Shown here in pieces: positions 35,001-44,068 of a DNA stretch of 59,445 nucleotides (the first letter of the stretch is position 1; every line of letters starts with the position of its first letter). The stretch comes from an uncultured Eggerthella sp. (GTDB lineage Bacteria > Actinomycetota > Coriobacteriia > Coriobacteriales > Eggerthellaceae): contig UQVJ01000003.1 in NCBI GenBank assembly GCA_900544455.1, positions 1 through 59,445 of the forward strand, in the 5' to 3' direction. The notes under the pieces are model-generated. The model had not been told where the DNA came from and did no database searches. It saw only the letters and a program-made list of their open reading frames with translations. The position numbers and the translations under genes were made by a program.

Positions 35001-36392
35001 ATGGCTCGGGAGCGAAATACAGAACAGAAACGCAGAAAAACGCCCCCGCGATCCCTTTTCCAAAGCGCTCCAGCGCAGGTGATGGCCCCTCGACTCATGG
35101 TTATCCTGTCCACGCTGGCGCTTTTGGCGATAGGCTTGGTCATGGTGTACTCGTCGTCTTCGATAACCTCGTATGTGGAAGAGGGAGACGCTCTTGGCGA
35201 AACGTTGAAACAGTGCGTATTTGCCCTGTTGGGGATAGGCATAGCGGTATTTGTCGCCCTCGTCGCCAAACAGGATGCTATGCAGGGAACGCCAGGTGTG
35301 GTTTTCTGGGCTCTTTGCTGCGTGCTCATTCTTGTGACGGCCCTTCTTGGCACAGTGGGCTTGGGCGCGAAGCGCTGGCTCATCATTGGTCCAATCAGTA
35401 TCCAGATTTCCGAGTTTGCGAAAATTGCCTTTGTGATGATGGCTGCCCGTATTGCGGCCCAATATCGCGAGGGGGAGATTGATTCCGGGTTTGCCGCTAA
35501 ACTTGCAATTGGCATGGTTATTTTGCCTCTTGGCTTCGTCTTTATCGCGCAAAGCGACATGGGAACAACCATGATCTGCTGTATCGGCTTGTTTTCAGTT
35601 GTCGTGCTTTCGGGCCTTTCCGGCAGGGCTACCGCGGTGTTGGTGGGGCTTGGCATTGTATTCGGGTTTATTGCCGTACTTTCAAAAAGCTATCGCGCCG
35701 ACCGTTTGGGAAGCTTCGCCGATCCTTGGGCCGATGCGCAGGGAACGGGCTATCAGTTGGTTCACTCGTTCCAGGCGCTTGCGTCGGGTGGTTTTCTCGG
35801 AGCGGGCATCGGCAACTCCTATGAGAAGTTGCAGTACTTGCCTGAAGCTGAAACCGACTTCATTTTTGCGATCATCGGCGAAGAATTGGGTCTGGTTGGT
35901 GCGCTTCTGGTTATCGTTGCCTTCTTGGTATTCATGCGTGGCGGTTTCCTTATTGCCAGCCAGGCAAGCACGCCATTTGGCTCTTTGCTGGCAGCGGGCC
36001 TTACCGTGATGATCGTATTCCAGGCATTCTTGAACATATCGTGCGTGGTTGGCTTGTTCCCTACAACGGGTAAGCCTCTGCCTTTTATCTCATCAGGCGG
36101 CTCATCATTGCTTTCCTCGCTTGCCCTTGTTGGTGTGCTTCTTTCGATATCCTTTGATTCGAACAATGAAGGGGAGTATCGTCAACGTCGCGATAACTTG
36201 CAAGTAGTATCTCGTGTTTCGCCGTCCGACCGGTCTGGTCGAAGTGGGCGAAACTTGGAGGGGAGGGACGCGCGAGCGCATCGCTCGTCGTCTTTGGAGC
36301 GTGACGGATATCCGTCCTTGCGTATTGTCAGGGGAAGCAAAGCTCCGGCATATGCAACAGAGGTTCGCGCAACGCGAACGCAAAGGAGGTAG
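35001..36392 (+). CDS. ftsW: Septal peptidoglycan polymerase FtsW (SEDS family)
   Basis: This SEDS-family glycosyltransferase polymerises lipid II at the septum together with FtsI. The 463-residue protein has about 10 membrane segments and the SEDS landmarks GLGAKRWL, PAEF-equivalent QISEFAKIAF, SYRADRLGSFADPWAD, YLPEAETDFIFAIIGEELG and TTGKPLPFISSGGSS. A hydrophilic, arginine- and serine-rich cytoplasmic tail of about 75 residues follows. The start is uncertain. ATG 35001 is chosen because the first residues match, but its ribosome site is weak, and GTG 34986 or 34974 within murD are possible. Confidence 0.93.
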   Translation: MARERNTEQKRRKTPPRSLFQSAPAQVMAPRLMVILSTLALLAIGLVMVYSSSSITSYVEEGDALGETLKQCVFALLGIGIAVFVALVAKQDAMQGTPGVVFWALCCVLILVTALLGTVGLGAKRWLIIGPISIQISEFAKIAFVMMAARIAAQYREGEIDSGFAAKLAIGMVILPLGFVFIAQSDMGTTMICCIGLFSVVVLSGLSGRATAVLVGLGIVFGFIAVLSKSYRADRLGSFADPWADAQGTGYQLVHSFQALASGGFLGAGIGNSYEKLQYLPEAETDFIFAIIGEELGLVGALLVIVAFLVFMRGGFLIASQASTPFGSLLAAGLTVMIVFQAFLNISCVVGLFPTTGKPLPFISSGGSSLLSSLALVGVLLSISFDSNNEGEYRQRRDNLQVVSRVSPSDRSGRSGRNLEGRDARAHRSSSLERDGYPSLRIVRGSKAPAYATEVRATRTQRR

Positions 36393-36397
36393 CACTC

Positions 36398-37507
36398 ATG
36401 CGCATAGTGCTTTCAGGCGGTGGCACCGCTGGCCATATCAATCCTGCTCTCGCACTGGCGGAGGTTCTTATCGAGCGTGGCCATGAGGTGATGTATGCAG
36501 GCACGCCTAACGGCGTTGAGTCGAAGTTGGTTCCTGCTGCTGGCATCCCCTTCAAAGGGTTTGAGGCGGCGGGCTTTGACCGCAGTCATCCTTTGTCCTT
36601 GGCCAAGGGTTTGCGTAAAATCTCGAAGTCTTCAAAACTTGCGGTGAAGTGGTTTTTGGATATTCGCCCCGATGTGGTTGTGGTTTTCGGCGGTTATGTG
36701 TGCCTGCCTGTGGCCCAGGCCGCAAAGCGCATGGATATTCCTGTGGTGATCCATGAGCAGAATTCCGTTATGGGAATGGCCAACGACTTTATTTCGAAGG
36801 ACGCCACTGCTGTTTGCCTGACCTATAAGGCTGCTGGCCATAGCGTAAAAGATCAGTCGAAGGTTTTGGTCACGGGTAATCCCGTGCGTTCTTCGGTGCT
36901 TGAGGCTGCGCGTGAAGAGGGCCGTGATTATCTTGGAATCCCCCAAGATGCCACGATGCTCTTGGTGTTCGGCGGCAGTTTGGGTGCGCGCCATATCAAT
37001 ACGGCCCTTGTTGCCATGAAAGATCAACTTCTGGCAATGGATAACGTGTATGTGGTGCATATCACCGGCCCGAAAGAGCTCGACACGGTAACCGAGGCGC
37101 TTTCCCTTACCGACGAAGAGAAGAAGCGCTACTTCGCTATGGGCTATCAGGATCATATGGGTGAAACCCTTGCCGCTGCTGATTTGGTGGTTTCGCGTGC
37201 TGGGGCATCTTCCTTGGCAGAGATTTCGGCGCGCTGCATCCCCTCCGTGCTCATTCCGTTCCCTTACGCTACCGCCGATCATCAAACGGTAAATGCCGCG
37301 GAATATGTTGGCCGTGGGGCAGCGGTTTTGATCGAAGACGACAAGGTTGAAGAGCCTGAATTTGCCGATAAGGTATTCGAGCTGCTGCGCGATCCCGAGG
37401 AACGCGCAAAAATGAGCGAAGCAGCTGCCAGTTTCGAAACCCAGGATGCGGCAAACAAGCTTGGCGATGTAGTCGAGCTCGTTGGCTTGGAGCGTAAGCG
37501 CAAATAG
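36398..37507 (+). CDS. murG: UDP-GlcNAc:lipid I GlcNAc transferase MurG
   Basis: MurG adds N-acetylglucosamine to lipid I to make lipid II at the inner face of the membrane. The 369-residue protein has the N-terminal GGGTAGHINPALALAE loop, an FGGYVCLPVAQAA segment, an HEQNSVMGMAN motif and the nucleotide-sugar motif VSRAGASSLAEI near residue 270. AAAGGAGG lies at ideal distance from the ATG, one of the best ribosome sites in the cluster. It follows ftsW by 5 bases. Confidence 0.97.
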   Translation: MRIVLSGGGTAGHINPALALAEVLIERGHEVMYAGTPNGVESKLVPAAGIPFKGFEAAGFDRSHPLSLAKGLRKISKSSKLAVKWFLDIRPDVVVVFGGYVCLPVAQAAKRMDIPVVIHEQNSVMGMANDFISKDATAVCLTYKAAGHSVKDQSKVLVTGNPVRSSVLEAAREEGRDYLGIPQDATMLLVFGGSLGARHINTALVAMKDQLLAMDNVYVVHITGPKELDTVTEALSLTDEEKKRYFAMGYQDHMGETLAAADLVVSRAGASSLAEISARCIPSVLIPFPYATADHQTVNAAEYVGRGAAVLIEDDKVEEPEFADKVFELLRDPEERAKMSEAAASFETQDAANKLGDVVELVGLERKRK

Positions 37508-37591
37508 CATTGGCCTGCGCAGAAGTTGTGATGCTGCGTGGCGTCCAAAGGCATTTCTATACAATGAAGAGCGATCTCAAGGAGGCTATCC

Positions 37592-39010
37592 GTGACGGAG
37601 TATCGCATTAATAAAGTACATTTCATCGGCATCGGCGGAGTTGGCATGAGCGGTATCGCTCGTGTTGCAAAGGAAAAGGGCATGGAAGTGTCCGGCTCCG
37701 ATCTTCGCGAAAGCCGCTATACCCAGCAGCTGCGCGAAGCGGGTGTTAAAGTATTTATCGGCCAGAGCGCATCTAATCTTGAAGGGCTCGATCCCGATGT
37801 TGTGGTGGTGTCCACCGCTATTCTCGAAAACAACGCCGAGTTCATCGAGGCAAAAAAGCGCAACCTGCCTATCTGGCACCGTGCCAAGATGCTGGCTGCA
37901 TTGGGCGTTGGCCACGATACGTTGGCTGTTGCCGGCACACATGGCAAAACCACTACTTCTTCCATGCTGGCATCCACACTCGATGCCATGGGCTTCGATC
38001 CCACGTTCCTTATCGGTGGCATCGTTCGCGCCTACGGTTCGAACGCGCATTGCGGAAAAGGCGAATACTATGTGGTAGAGGCTGACGAGAGCGATAAATC
38101 GTTTACGTATCTCGACCCTACTTCGGTGCTCGTTACGAATATCGAAGCCGACCACCTCGACCACTACAGCGGGTTGGATGAAATCTACCAGCTGTTTGGC
38201 GATTTCATGGGATCTGTCCATGAAGATGGCTGCTGCGTGGTATGCGGCGAAGATGCTGGCTTGGTGGAAGCCGCAAAGAAAACGGGCAAGAAGGTGCTAA
38301 CCTACGGTTTCTCCGAAGAGTGCGATACCGTTGTTTCCCAGTATGAAACGCATGGGGTATCTATCTCCTTTACCGTAACATTGCCTGATGGCACGGCGCT
38401 TCCCTGCAGCATCAAGCAGAACCCTGGTCGCCATAACGCACTCAATGCTGCAGGTGTGCTTACGCTTTTGATGACGCGTGGTGTGGATATGCAGAAGGCC
38501 GCAGAGGCTCTTTCTGGGTTTATGGGCGTACGCCGTCGTTTCGATCTGGTTGGGGAGGCCGATGGCGTTACGATCCTCGACGACTATGCGCATCACCCAA
38601 CCGAAATCGCTGCAACTATTGCTGCGGCCAAAGAGCTTGATTTCAAGCGCGTATGCGTGGTGTTCCAGCCGCATCGTTATTCGCGCATCCGCCTGTTCAC
38701 CGAAGTGCTGAAAGACGAGTTCGGCAAAGCGTTTGATCAGGCCGATATGGTGACGTTCCTGGATGTTTACCCCGCTGGCGAAACTCCGGTTCCTGGTGTT
38801 ACGGGTAGAACGTTCATGCGGCCGATCTACGACAATCCGAACCACCCCGCCGATCTCAACTATGTGGATCGTCGCATGCAGGTGGTTCCGTTCTTGGCAG
38901 AAAAGCTTCAGCCGGGCGATCTGATTATCACGATGGGTGCAGGAGACGTGACTTCTGTCGGTCCTGAGCTTTTGGCGGCATTGCAGGAGCGCGAAAAGAG
39001 CCGCAAATAA
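37592..39010 (+). CDS. murC: UDP-MurNAc:L-alanine ligase MurC
   Basis: MurC starts the stem peptide by adding L-alanine to UDP-MurNAc. The 472-residue protein has HFIGIGGVGMSGIA at the start, the ATP motif GTHGKTTTSSM, a VVEADESDKSF segment and the DDYAHHPTEIAATI motif that separates MurC from other Mur ligases. The start is GTG at 37592 with AAGGAGG upstream. The final A of its TAA stop is the first base of the murB ATG. An 84-base gap separates it from murG, the largest in this part of the operon. Confidence 0.96.
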   Translation: MTEYRINKVHFIGIGGVGMSGIARVAKEKGMEVSGSDLRESRYTQQLREAGVKVFIGQSASNLEGLDPDVVVVSTAILENNAEFIEAKKRNLPIWHRAKMLAALGVGHDTLAVAGTHGKTTTSSMLASTLDAMGFDPTFLIGGIVRAYGSNAHCGKGEYYVVEADESDKSFTYLDPTSVLVTNIEADHLDHYSGLDEIYQLFGDFMGSVHEDGCCVVCGEDAGLVEAAKKTGKKVLTYGFSEECDTVVSQYETHGVSISFTVTLPDGTALPCSIKQNPGRHNALNAAGVLTLLMTRGVDMQKAAEALSGFMGVRRRFDLVGEADGVTILDDYAHHPTEIAATIAAAKELDFKRVCVVFQPHRYSRIRLFTEVLKDEFGKAFDQADMVTFLDVYPAGETPVPGVTGRTFMRPIYDNPNHPADLNYVDRRMQVVPFLAEKLQPGDLIITMGAGDVTSVGPELLAALQEREKSRK

Positions 39011-39951
39011 TGGCTGCTCGCCATGCCTCTGAGTTGGAGCTTCTTCGTTTCGACGATGAGTTCGAAGGCGATATAAGGCTTAACGAGCCTATGGCCCGTC
39101 ATACCACCTATCGTATAGGTGGGCCTGCTCATGCCTACGCCCAAGTGAATAGCATAGCTGCCTTGGCCACGGTGCTGAAAGTTTGTGCCGACGAGGGGCT
39201 TTCGTGGTTCGTCTCCGGCAAGGGGTCGAACTTGCTGGTGTCGGACGAGGGGTATCCGGGTGTGGTTATCGCATTGGCCGGCGAGTTTAGGGCGTGGCGG
39301 TTCGACGAAGAAGGCACGGTGGTTGTAGGCGCGGGCACTATGCTTTCCCGCTTGGTGCAGGAGGCGTTTCACCATGGCTATTCCGGGATGGAATTTGCCG
39401 TGGGAACGCCGGGCACGGTAGGGGGCGCTCTGGTTCAGAACGCGGGTACCGCTCAAGATTGGATCGGCTCGCGTGTTGTTTCGGTCACCACCTTCAATGC
39501 AGAACGCGGTCTTCGTCGCTATGTCGCTTCTGAGCTTTCCTGGGGATATCGTTCTTCGTCGTTTTCTCCCGATGAAGTAATCGTCGAATGCGAGCTTCGT
39601 CTGCAGAAGGCATTTTCAAGTGCGGTATCGGAGCGCATGAATTCGCTCCTTTCGCGCAGGAAGGAAAGTCAGCCGCTTGAATATCCAACGTGCGGCAGCG
39701 TCTTCATGAATCCGGAGGGCGAATCGGTTGGCAAGCTCATCGAGGACGCTGGCTTGAAGGGCAAACGGTGCGGCGATGCCCAAGTGTCCGAAAAGCATGC
39801 TAACTTTATTGTGAACAGGGGTAGCGCCACAGCACAAGACGTGGCAACGCTCATCAACGAAGTACGGCTAGAGGTTAGGAGGCGATATGGCATCGAGCTC
39901 CAGACGGAGGTCAAGTTCCTCGGGTTCCCGAACGACTTCTTCGAGGAATAG
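39010..39951 (+). CDS. murB: UDP-N-acetylenolpyruvoylglucosamine reductase MurB
   Basis: MurB reduces the enolpyruvyl group with NADPH and FAD to give UDP-MurNAc. The 313-residue protein has TTYRIGGPA, GKGSNLLVSDEGYPGVVI for FAD binding, EFAVGTPGTVGGAL and YPTCGSVFMNPEG, which places it in the type II (shorter) MurB group. It overlaps murC by one base. Its last 65 bases also encode the start of FtsQ in another frame. Confidence 0.95.
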   Translation: MAARHASELELLRFDDEFEGDIRLNEPMARHTTYRIGGPAHAYAQVNSIAALATVLKVCADEGLSWFVSGKGSNLLVSDEGYPGVVIALAGEFRAWRFDEEGTVVVGAGTMLSRLVQEAFHHGYSGMEFAVGTPGTVGGALVQNAGTAQDWIGSRVVSVTTFNAERGLRRYVASELSWGYRSSSFSPDEVIVECELRLQKAFSSAVSERMNSLLSRRKESQPLEYPTCGSVFMNPEGESVGKLIEDAGLKGKRCGDAQVSEKHANFIVNRGSATAQDVATLINEVRLEVRRRYGIELQTEVKFLGFPNDFFEE

Positions 39952-41011
39952 GGTTTCCACCAGGCCCACTTCCGTGAAAGGTCGCCCAAGTCAGGGCCGT
40001 ACTTTACGTAGTTCGCAACGCTCCGGTTATGTCTCCGCCTCCTCATCGCGTCCTTCTGCGCGAAGGCCTGCTCAGGCAAGCACGCGTAGACCGTCTTCGG
40101 GAGGCGGTGCTCGCTCGGTTCACGGGGGCTCTGCTTATCGGCAGGGCGGCGGCAGATACCAGAATGGGGATTTGCGCTCGGTTAGCGTTTCTGAAGTGCG
40201 TAACGCCTCGCGGTACAGCAAGGCACGAACAGGCTCATCGCGAAAGGTGATGGGGGTCTTCGTAACCATTGCGGTGCTGCTGGGGGTTTTCGGCATAGGC
40301 GGGTTTGTGCTCTCGAATTCTGGTGCATTTGCGGTAGAGCAGGTTACTGTTTCTGGTGCAGATCACCTTTCCAGCGATGAGCTTACCGAATTAGCTGCCG
40401 TGCCGGCGGGTTCCACCTTACTCAATGTTGACGCTAACGGCATTGCCACCAGGTTGGCCACTAATCCGTGGGTGAAAAGCGTTTCGGTCGATCGCGTATT
40501 CCCTAATACGCTCAATCTGAATATTTCCGAGCGAAGCATTTCTGCGGTGGTTGCCGTAACAGTCGATAGTTCGAATACGGTTGAGCGTTGGGCTCTTTCT
40601 TCCGATGGCATGTGGCTTACGAAGATTCCCGATGATCGCAACAGCGCCGAAGGCAAGGCGCTGCCCGATTCGGTGTACAACGATGCGGATAATGCGCTCG
40701 AGATCACCGACATCCCGTATGGATCAACGCCCGAAGCCGGCTCCTATTGCAACAACTCAAATGTTGAGAACGCGCTGGGGGTAATCGACGGAATGACCAC
40801 CGAACTTGCGGGTCAGGTGAAGAGCGTGGCGGCAGCTAGCAGCGATTCAACTACGCTCACCTTGCAAAACGGCATCGAAATCGCCTTCGGAGACTCCAAC
40901 GACATTCGTGATAAAGAACGCGTTTGCCTGCAGCTCATGAAAGAGCACGAGGGGAAGATTTCGTACATAAATGTGCGTGTTGTGAATAAACCGGTTTGGC
41001 GCTCCGTTTAG
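39887..41011 (+). CDS. ftsQ: Division protein FtsQ/DivIB
   Basis: The 374-residue protein has an unusually long cytoplasmic part of about 120 residues rich in serine, arginine and glycine. One membrane segment follows (about 121-143), then a POTRA domain (about 147-217) with NPWVKSVSVDRVFPNTLNLNISE and a beta-rich C-terminal domain. FtsQ recruits FtsL and FtsB to the division site. The ATG at 39887 has TAGGAGG directly upstream, so the 65-base overlap with murB seems real. The basic N-terminus is encoded partly in the overlap. It could contact the membrane or DNA, which is inference. Confidence 0.9.
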   Translation: MASSSRRRSSSSGSRTTSSRNRVSTRPTSVKGRPSQGRTLRSSQRSGYVSASSSRPSARRPAQASTRRPSSGGGARSVHGGSAYRQGGGRYQNGDLRSVSVSEVRNASRYSKARTGSSRKVMGVFVTIAVLLGVFGIGGFVLSNSGAFAVEQVTVSGADHLSSDELTELAAVPAGSTLLNVDANGIATRLATNPWVKSVSVDRVFPNTLNLNISERSISAVVAVTVDSSNTVERWALSSDGMWLTKIPDDRNSAEGKALPDSVYNDADNALEITDIPYGSTPEAGSYCNNSNVENALGVIDGMTTELAGQVKSVAAASSDSTTLTLQNGIEIAFGDSNDIRDKERVCLQLMKEHEGKISYINVRVVNKPVWRSV

Positions 41012-41034
41012 CGCCTAGCAGGAAGCTGGTTGTT

Positions 41035-41062
41035 TTGCAATCAGCAGGCCATTGTGTAAAAT
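41035..41062 (+). promoter_or_regulatory. Internal promoter for ftsZ
   Basis: TTGCAA (41035-41040) and TAAAAT (41057-41062) are spaced by 16 bases. The resulting start near 41069 lies about 65 bases before the ftsZ ATG, in the 122-base gap after ftsQ. A dedicated ftsZ promoter is common in other bacteria. Confidence 0.7.
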
Positions 41063-41133
41063 AATCCAAGTGTCTCCTGGGGCTTTCTGCCCTTGTGGGG
41101 CAGCGCTGAAATGAAATCGAAAGCGAGCACATA

Positions 41134-42246
41134 ATGCAACAGATTCTTGGCAACGATAATCTTGCGGTTATCAAAGTTGTCGGCGTTGGCGGCGGCGGCA
41201 CAAATGCTGTAAACCGCATGGTTGAAGCCGGCATCAAAGGCGTTGAATTCATCGCCGTAAATACCGATCGTCAGGCCCTTCTTCTTTCCGATGCTGATAA
41301 GACCATCCACATCGGCGAAGAAATTACCCGCGGCTTGGGCGCAGGCGCCAACCCCGAGGTTGGCTGTCAGGCAGCAGAAGAGTCTCGTTCCGAGATTCGC
41401 GAAGCTCTTGCCGATGCCGATATGGTTTTCGTTACCGCAGGTGAAGGCGGCGGCACTGGCACCGGTGCAGCTCCGGTAGTTGCAGAAATCGCTCGCGAGG
41501 AAATTGGTGCCCTTACCGTTGGCATCGTAACCAAGCCCTTTAGCTTCGAAGGCCGCCTTCGTCGCAACCAGGCAGAGCAGGGCATCGATTACCTGTCCCA
41601 GAAGGTAGACACCCTCATCGTTATCCCGAACGACCGCCTGCTCGAGATCGTAGAAAAGAAGACCAGCATGCTCGATGCATTCCGTATCGCCGACGATACG
41701 CTGCGCCAGGGCATTCAGGGCGTTACCGATCTCATTACTATTCCTGGCCTGATCAACCTCGACTTCGCCGACATCCGCACCGTTATGAAGGATGCAGGTA
41801 CGGCAATGATGGGCATCGGTCTCGCCTCTGGTGATTCCCGCGCATTGGATGCTGCTCAGCAGGCAATCAACTCCAATTTGCTGGAAACTTCCATTGCGGG
41901 CGCTTCGCGCATTCTGTTCTCTATCGCCGGTGGTCCTGATCTGGCTCTTTCCGAGGTTGACGAAGCCGCCAAGGTCGTTGAAGCCGTTGCCGACGAAAAC
42001 GCCAACATCATCTATGGTCAGATCGTTGATGAAGAGCTGGGCGACACCATCCGTATCACGGTTATTGCAACCGGTTTCAAGGCTACGAGCTCGCAGCCTG
42101 CCATCGACTTCGGCCGCCGCGATAACGCATTCGGCTCTTCTGTCGCTTCTTCTCAGAAAGCTAGCAGCTCTCAGCGCCCGCTGTATCCTTCCGAGCCCCG
42201 CTTTGCCGACGAGGATTACATCCCTGATTTCCTGAAGCGTCAGTAA
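41134..42246 (+). CDS. ftsZ: Division GTPase FtsZ
   Basis: FtsZ forms the cytokinetic ring. The 370-residue protein has the GTP tubulin motif GGGTGTG at 105-111, preceded by AGE in place of the more usual AGM, as in other actinobacteria. It also has an NLDFADIRTVM T7 loop with the catalytic aspartates. A short linker of about 40 residues leads to the conserved tail DYIPDFLKRQ, which binds SepF or other anchors. No ftsA is present before it, and sepF lies 1.8 kb downstream, so SepF is the likely membrane tether. Confidence 0.98.
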   Translation: MQQILGNDNLAVIKVVGVGGGGTNAVNRMVEAGIKGVEFIAVNTDRQALLLSDADKTIHIGEEITRGLGAGANPEVGCQAAEESRSEIREALADADMVFVTAGEGGGTGTGAAPVVAEIAREEIGALTVGIVTKPFSFEGRLRRNQAEQGIDYLSQKVDTLIVIPNDRLLEIVEKKTSMLDAFRIADDTLRQGIQGVTDLITIPGLINLDFADIRTVMKDAGTAMMGIGLASGDSRALDAAQQAINSNLLETSIAGASRILFSIAGGPDLALSEVDEAAKVVEAVADENANIIYGQIVDEELGDTIRITVIATGFKATSSQPAIDFGRRDNAFGSSVASSQKASSSQRPLYPSEPRFADEDYIPDFLKRQ

Positions 42247-42289
42247 ATTACATACTTGCATTGTTTGCTTTCAGCGTAAGAAGGCTTTT

Positions 42290-43147
42290 ATGACGACCCT
42301 TGTTCTACCCGACCCTGAGTTGACCAAGGGTCGTTTTGCGTCCATTTCCGCTTATTCCGATGAAGCGCTCTATGCTGCTACCGGTGTGCGCATCGCGTTT
42401 ACCACACGTGAAGGAGGAGTGAGCGAAGGCTCATATGCTTCGCTTAACCTTGGCTCTCATGTGAAAGATGACATTGCCAGTGTTCGGGAAAACCGCCACC
42501 GCGTTCTTCGGGCGTTTGCAAACGAGGACATGCCCTTGTTTGTTCCGAATCAGGTTCACGGCGATACAGTGCTTGAGCTGGGCGATCCCGAAAACATCGA
42601 CGCGTCGCTTTCATCTGCTGAGGCGCAGGCAATAACCTTGCAGGCTCAAGATGGTGCCGATGGGTTGGTAGTGCATGCTAGGGACGTAGCAGCCCTTCTG
42701 TGCTACGCCGACTGCGTACCCGTCGTCATTGTTTCTCCAACGGGACGTTTCGCAGTGGTTCATGCGGGTTGGCGCGGGGTAGACAGCCTGATTGCCGTGA
42801 AAGCGGTGCGTGCTATAGCGCGTGCGGACAAGGCTGTGTTGGGTGCTGAAGCCGCTTCGGCTTATAACGTCTATATCGGTCCGCATATTGGGCCAGAGTG
42901 CTTTGAAACGGGTCCCGATGTCCATGCGCGTTTCGTATCTCAATTTGGGGAGGCCTGTGCTTTTGACGGCACCCATATCGATTTGGCTGAAGGGCTTCGC
43001 ATTCAGCTTGAGCAGGCGGGCGTAAACCGTTCGCGTATATGCGATCTAGCCAAATGCACGGTATGCGAGAATGACGAATTCTTCTCATATCGTGGTCAGG
43101 GTGGAACCTGCGGGCGTCACGGCGCCTTTGCCGTCAGGACCTGCTAA
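42290..43147 (+). CDS. pgeF: Peptidoglycan editing factor PgeF (YfiH, multicopper-oxidase-like)
   Basis: This 285-residue protein belongs to the YfiH/DUF152 family, now tied to removal of wrong residues (such as L-Ser in place of L-Ala) from peptidoglycan precursors. The metal and catalytic residues are visible in NQVHGD, CYADCVPVV and VHAGWRG. It sits between ftsZ and yggS as in many Gram-positive clusters. Its TAA stop shares the final A with the ATG of a 45-codon reading frame. Older annotations call it a laccase or polyphenol oxidase. Confidence 0.93.
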   Translation: MTTLVLPDPELTKGRFASISAYSDEALYAATGVRIAFTTREGGVSEGSYASLNLGSHVKDDIASVRENRHRVLRAFANEDMPLFVPNQVHGDTVLELGDPENIDASLSSAEAQAITLQAQDGADGLVVHARDVAALLCYADCVPVVIVSPTGRFAVVHAGWRGVDSLIAVKAVRAIARADKAVLGAEAASAYNVYIGPHIGPECFETGPDVHARFVSQFGEACAFDGTHIDLAEGLRIQLEQAGVNRSRICDLAKCTVCENDEFFSYRGQGGTCGRHGAFAVRTC

Positions 43148-43284
43148 TGCCTGATCTGGGCAGGGGAAGTGGTAGCTGGAAGTTCATGCTGCTGTTTGTT
43201 TTGCTTGCAATCGAGGCAGGGATTGCGTCGTTTTGGTCTTCTGTTGCTGGTTCGTTGCTGAAAATATGCCTGGCAGCATGGTAG
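43147..43284 (+). CDS. Small single-span membrane protein (45 residues)
   Basis: This short frame runs from an ATG that overlaps the pgeF stop codon (TAATG) to a TAG at 43282-43284. It encodes MPDLGRGSGSWK, a hydrophobic stretch of about 20 residues (FMLLFVLLAIEAGIASF) and a mildly amphipathic end. The stop-start overlap favours translational coupling to pgeF. The layout, with a short polar start, one helix and a gap of only 40 bases before yggS, fits a small membrane peptide of the division machinery. I recognise no family. A chance frame cannot be excluded. Confidence 0.5.
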   Translation: MPDLGRGSGSWKFMLLFVLLAIEAGIASFWSSVAGSLLKICLAAW

Positions 43285-43324
43285 GCGCGGTATGCTAAAA
43301 CGTGAATCGAAAGGAGCGCCCTCT

Positions 43325-44023
43325 ATGAGCACGGCAACGAGATATAAGCACGTACGTTCTGAAGTTGACCAGGTTTGCAAGGAACTTGGTCGTGATCCGG
43401 AAGAAGTTTTGCTTCTGGCTGTTTCCAAGACAGTGGACGTTGACCAGGTCCAACTGGCCATCGATGCCGGCGCAAAGGCATTTGGGGAAAACCGTCCTGA
43501 TGAATTGGTCCGCAAGCAAAAGGCATTTCCCGACATGGAATGGCATTTTATCGGCAATATCCAGTCGCGTCGCATCCCGGATATTGTTTCTGCGGCTACG
43601 CTTATCCATTCGGTGTGCAAGGAAGCCCATCTTGCCAAAATCGATGCCGCCGCTGGGGCAATCGGCAAGTGCCAGCGCGTTCTTCTTGAAGTAAATGTTT
43701 CTGGCGAAGAAAGCAAGAGCGGTTTTGAGCCAAGCGAGGTTAAGGGCATTATCGAACGGGCCCGCAGTCTTGAGCATGTTAAAATCGAGGGCCTTATGAG
43801 TATGGCGCCACGTGCTGAAGATGAGCTTATAAACACAACGTTTTCAGGTCTTGCCAGCTTGGAAAAGGAGCTCAACGGCGCGTTCCCCCAGGAAAGCGAT
43901 ACCGCTCGCTTGTCTGCTCTTTCTATGGGCATGACCGAAGACTGGCCAGTGGCATTGCGCTATGGTTCTACCATAGTGAGGATTGGGCGTGCCATTTTCA
44001 GCGATTCGTTCGAAAACGCATAA
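43325..44023 (+). CDS. yggS: PLP-binding protein YggS/YlmE family
   Basis: The 232-residue protein is a fold-type III PLP protein with the cofactor lysine in LLLAVSKTV (about residue 35), AFGENRPDEL, WHFIGNIQSRR and the phosphate-binding end YGSTIVRIGRAIF. Family members control free pyridoxal phosphate and amino acid balance and have no firmly known enzyme activity. In Gram-positive bacteria the gene (ylmE) sits between ftsZ and sepF, as here. The ATG at 43325 has AAAGGAG 8 bases upstream; the longer frame has no ribosome site. Confidence 0.93.
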   Translation: MSTATRYKHVRSEVDQVCKELGRDPEEVLLLAVSKTVDVDQVQLAIDAGAKAFGENRPDELVRKQKAFPDMEWHFIGNIQSRRIPDIVSAATLIHSVCKEAHLAKIDAAAGAIGKCQRVLLEVNVSGEESKSGFEPSEVKGIIERARSLEHVKIEGLMSMAPRAEDELINTTFSGLASLEKELNGAFPQESDTARLSALSMGMTEDWPVALRYGSTIVRIGRAIFSDSFENA

Positions 44024-44068
44024 GGCATGTCTCTTTATTTGTTTGATTGATCAGAAGGGAAGACCATC

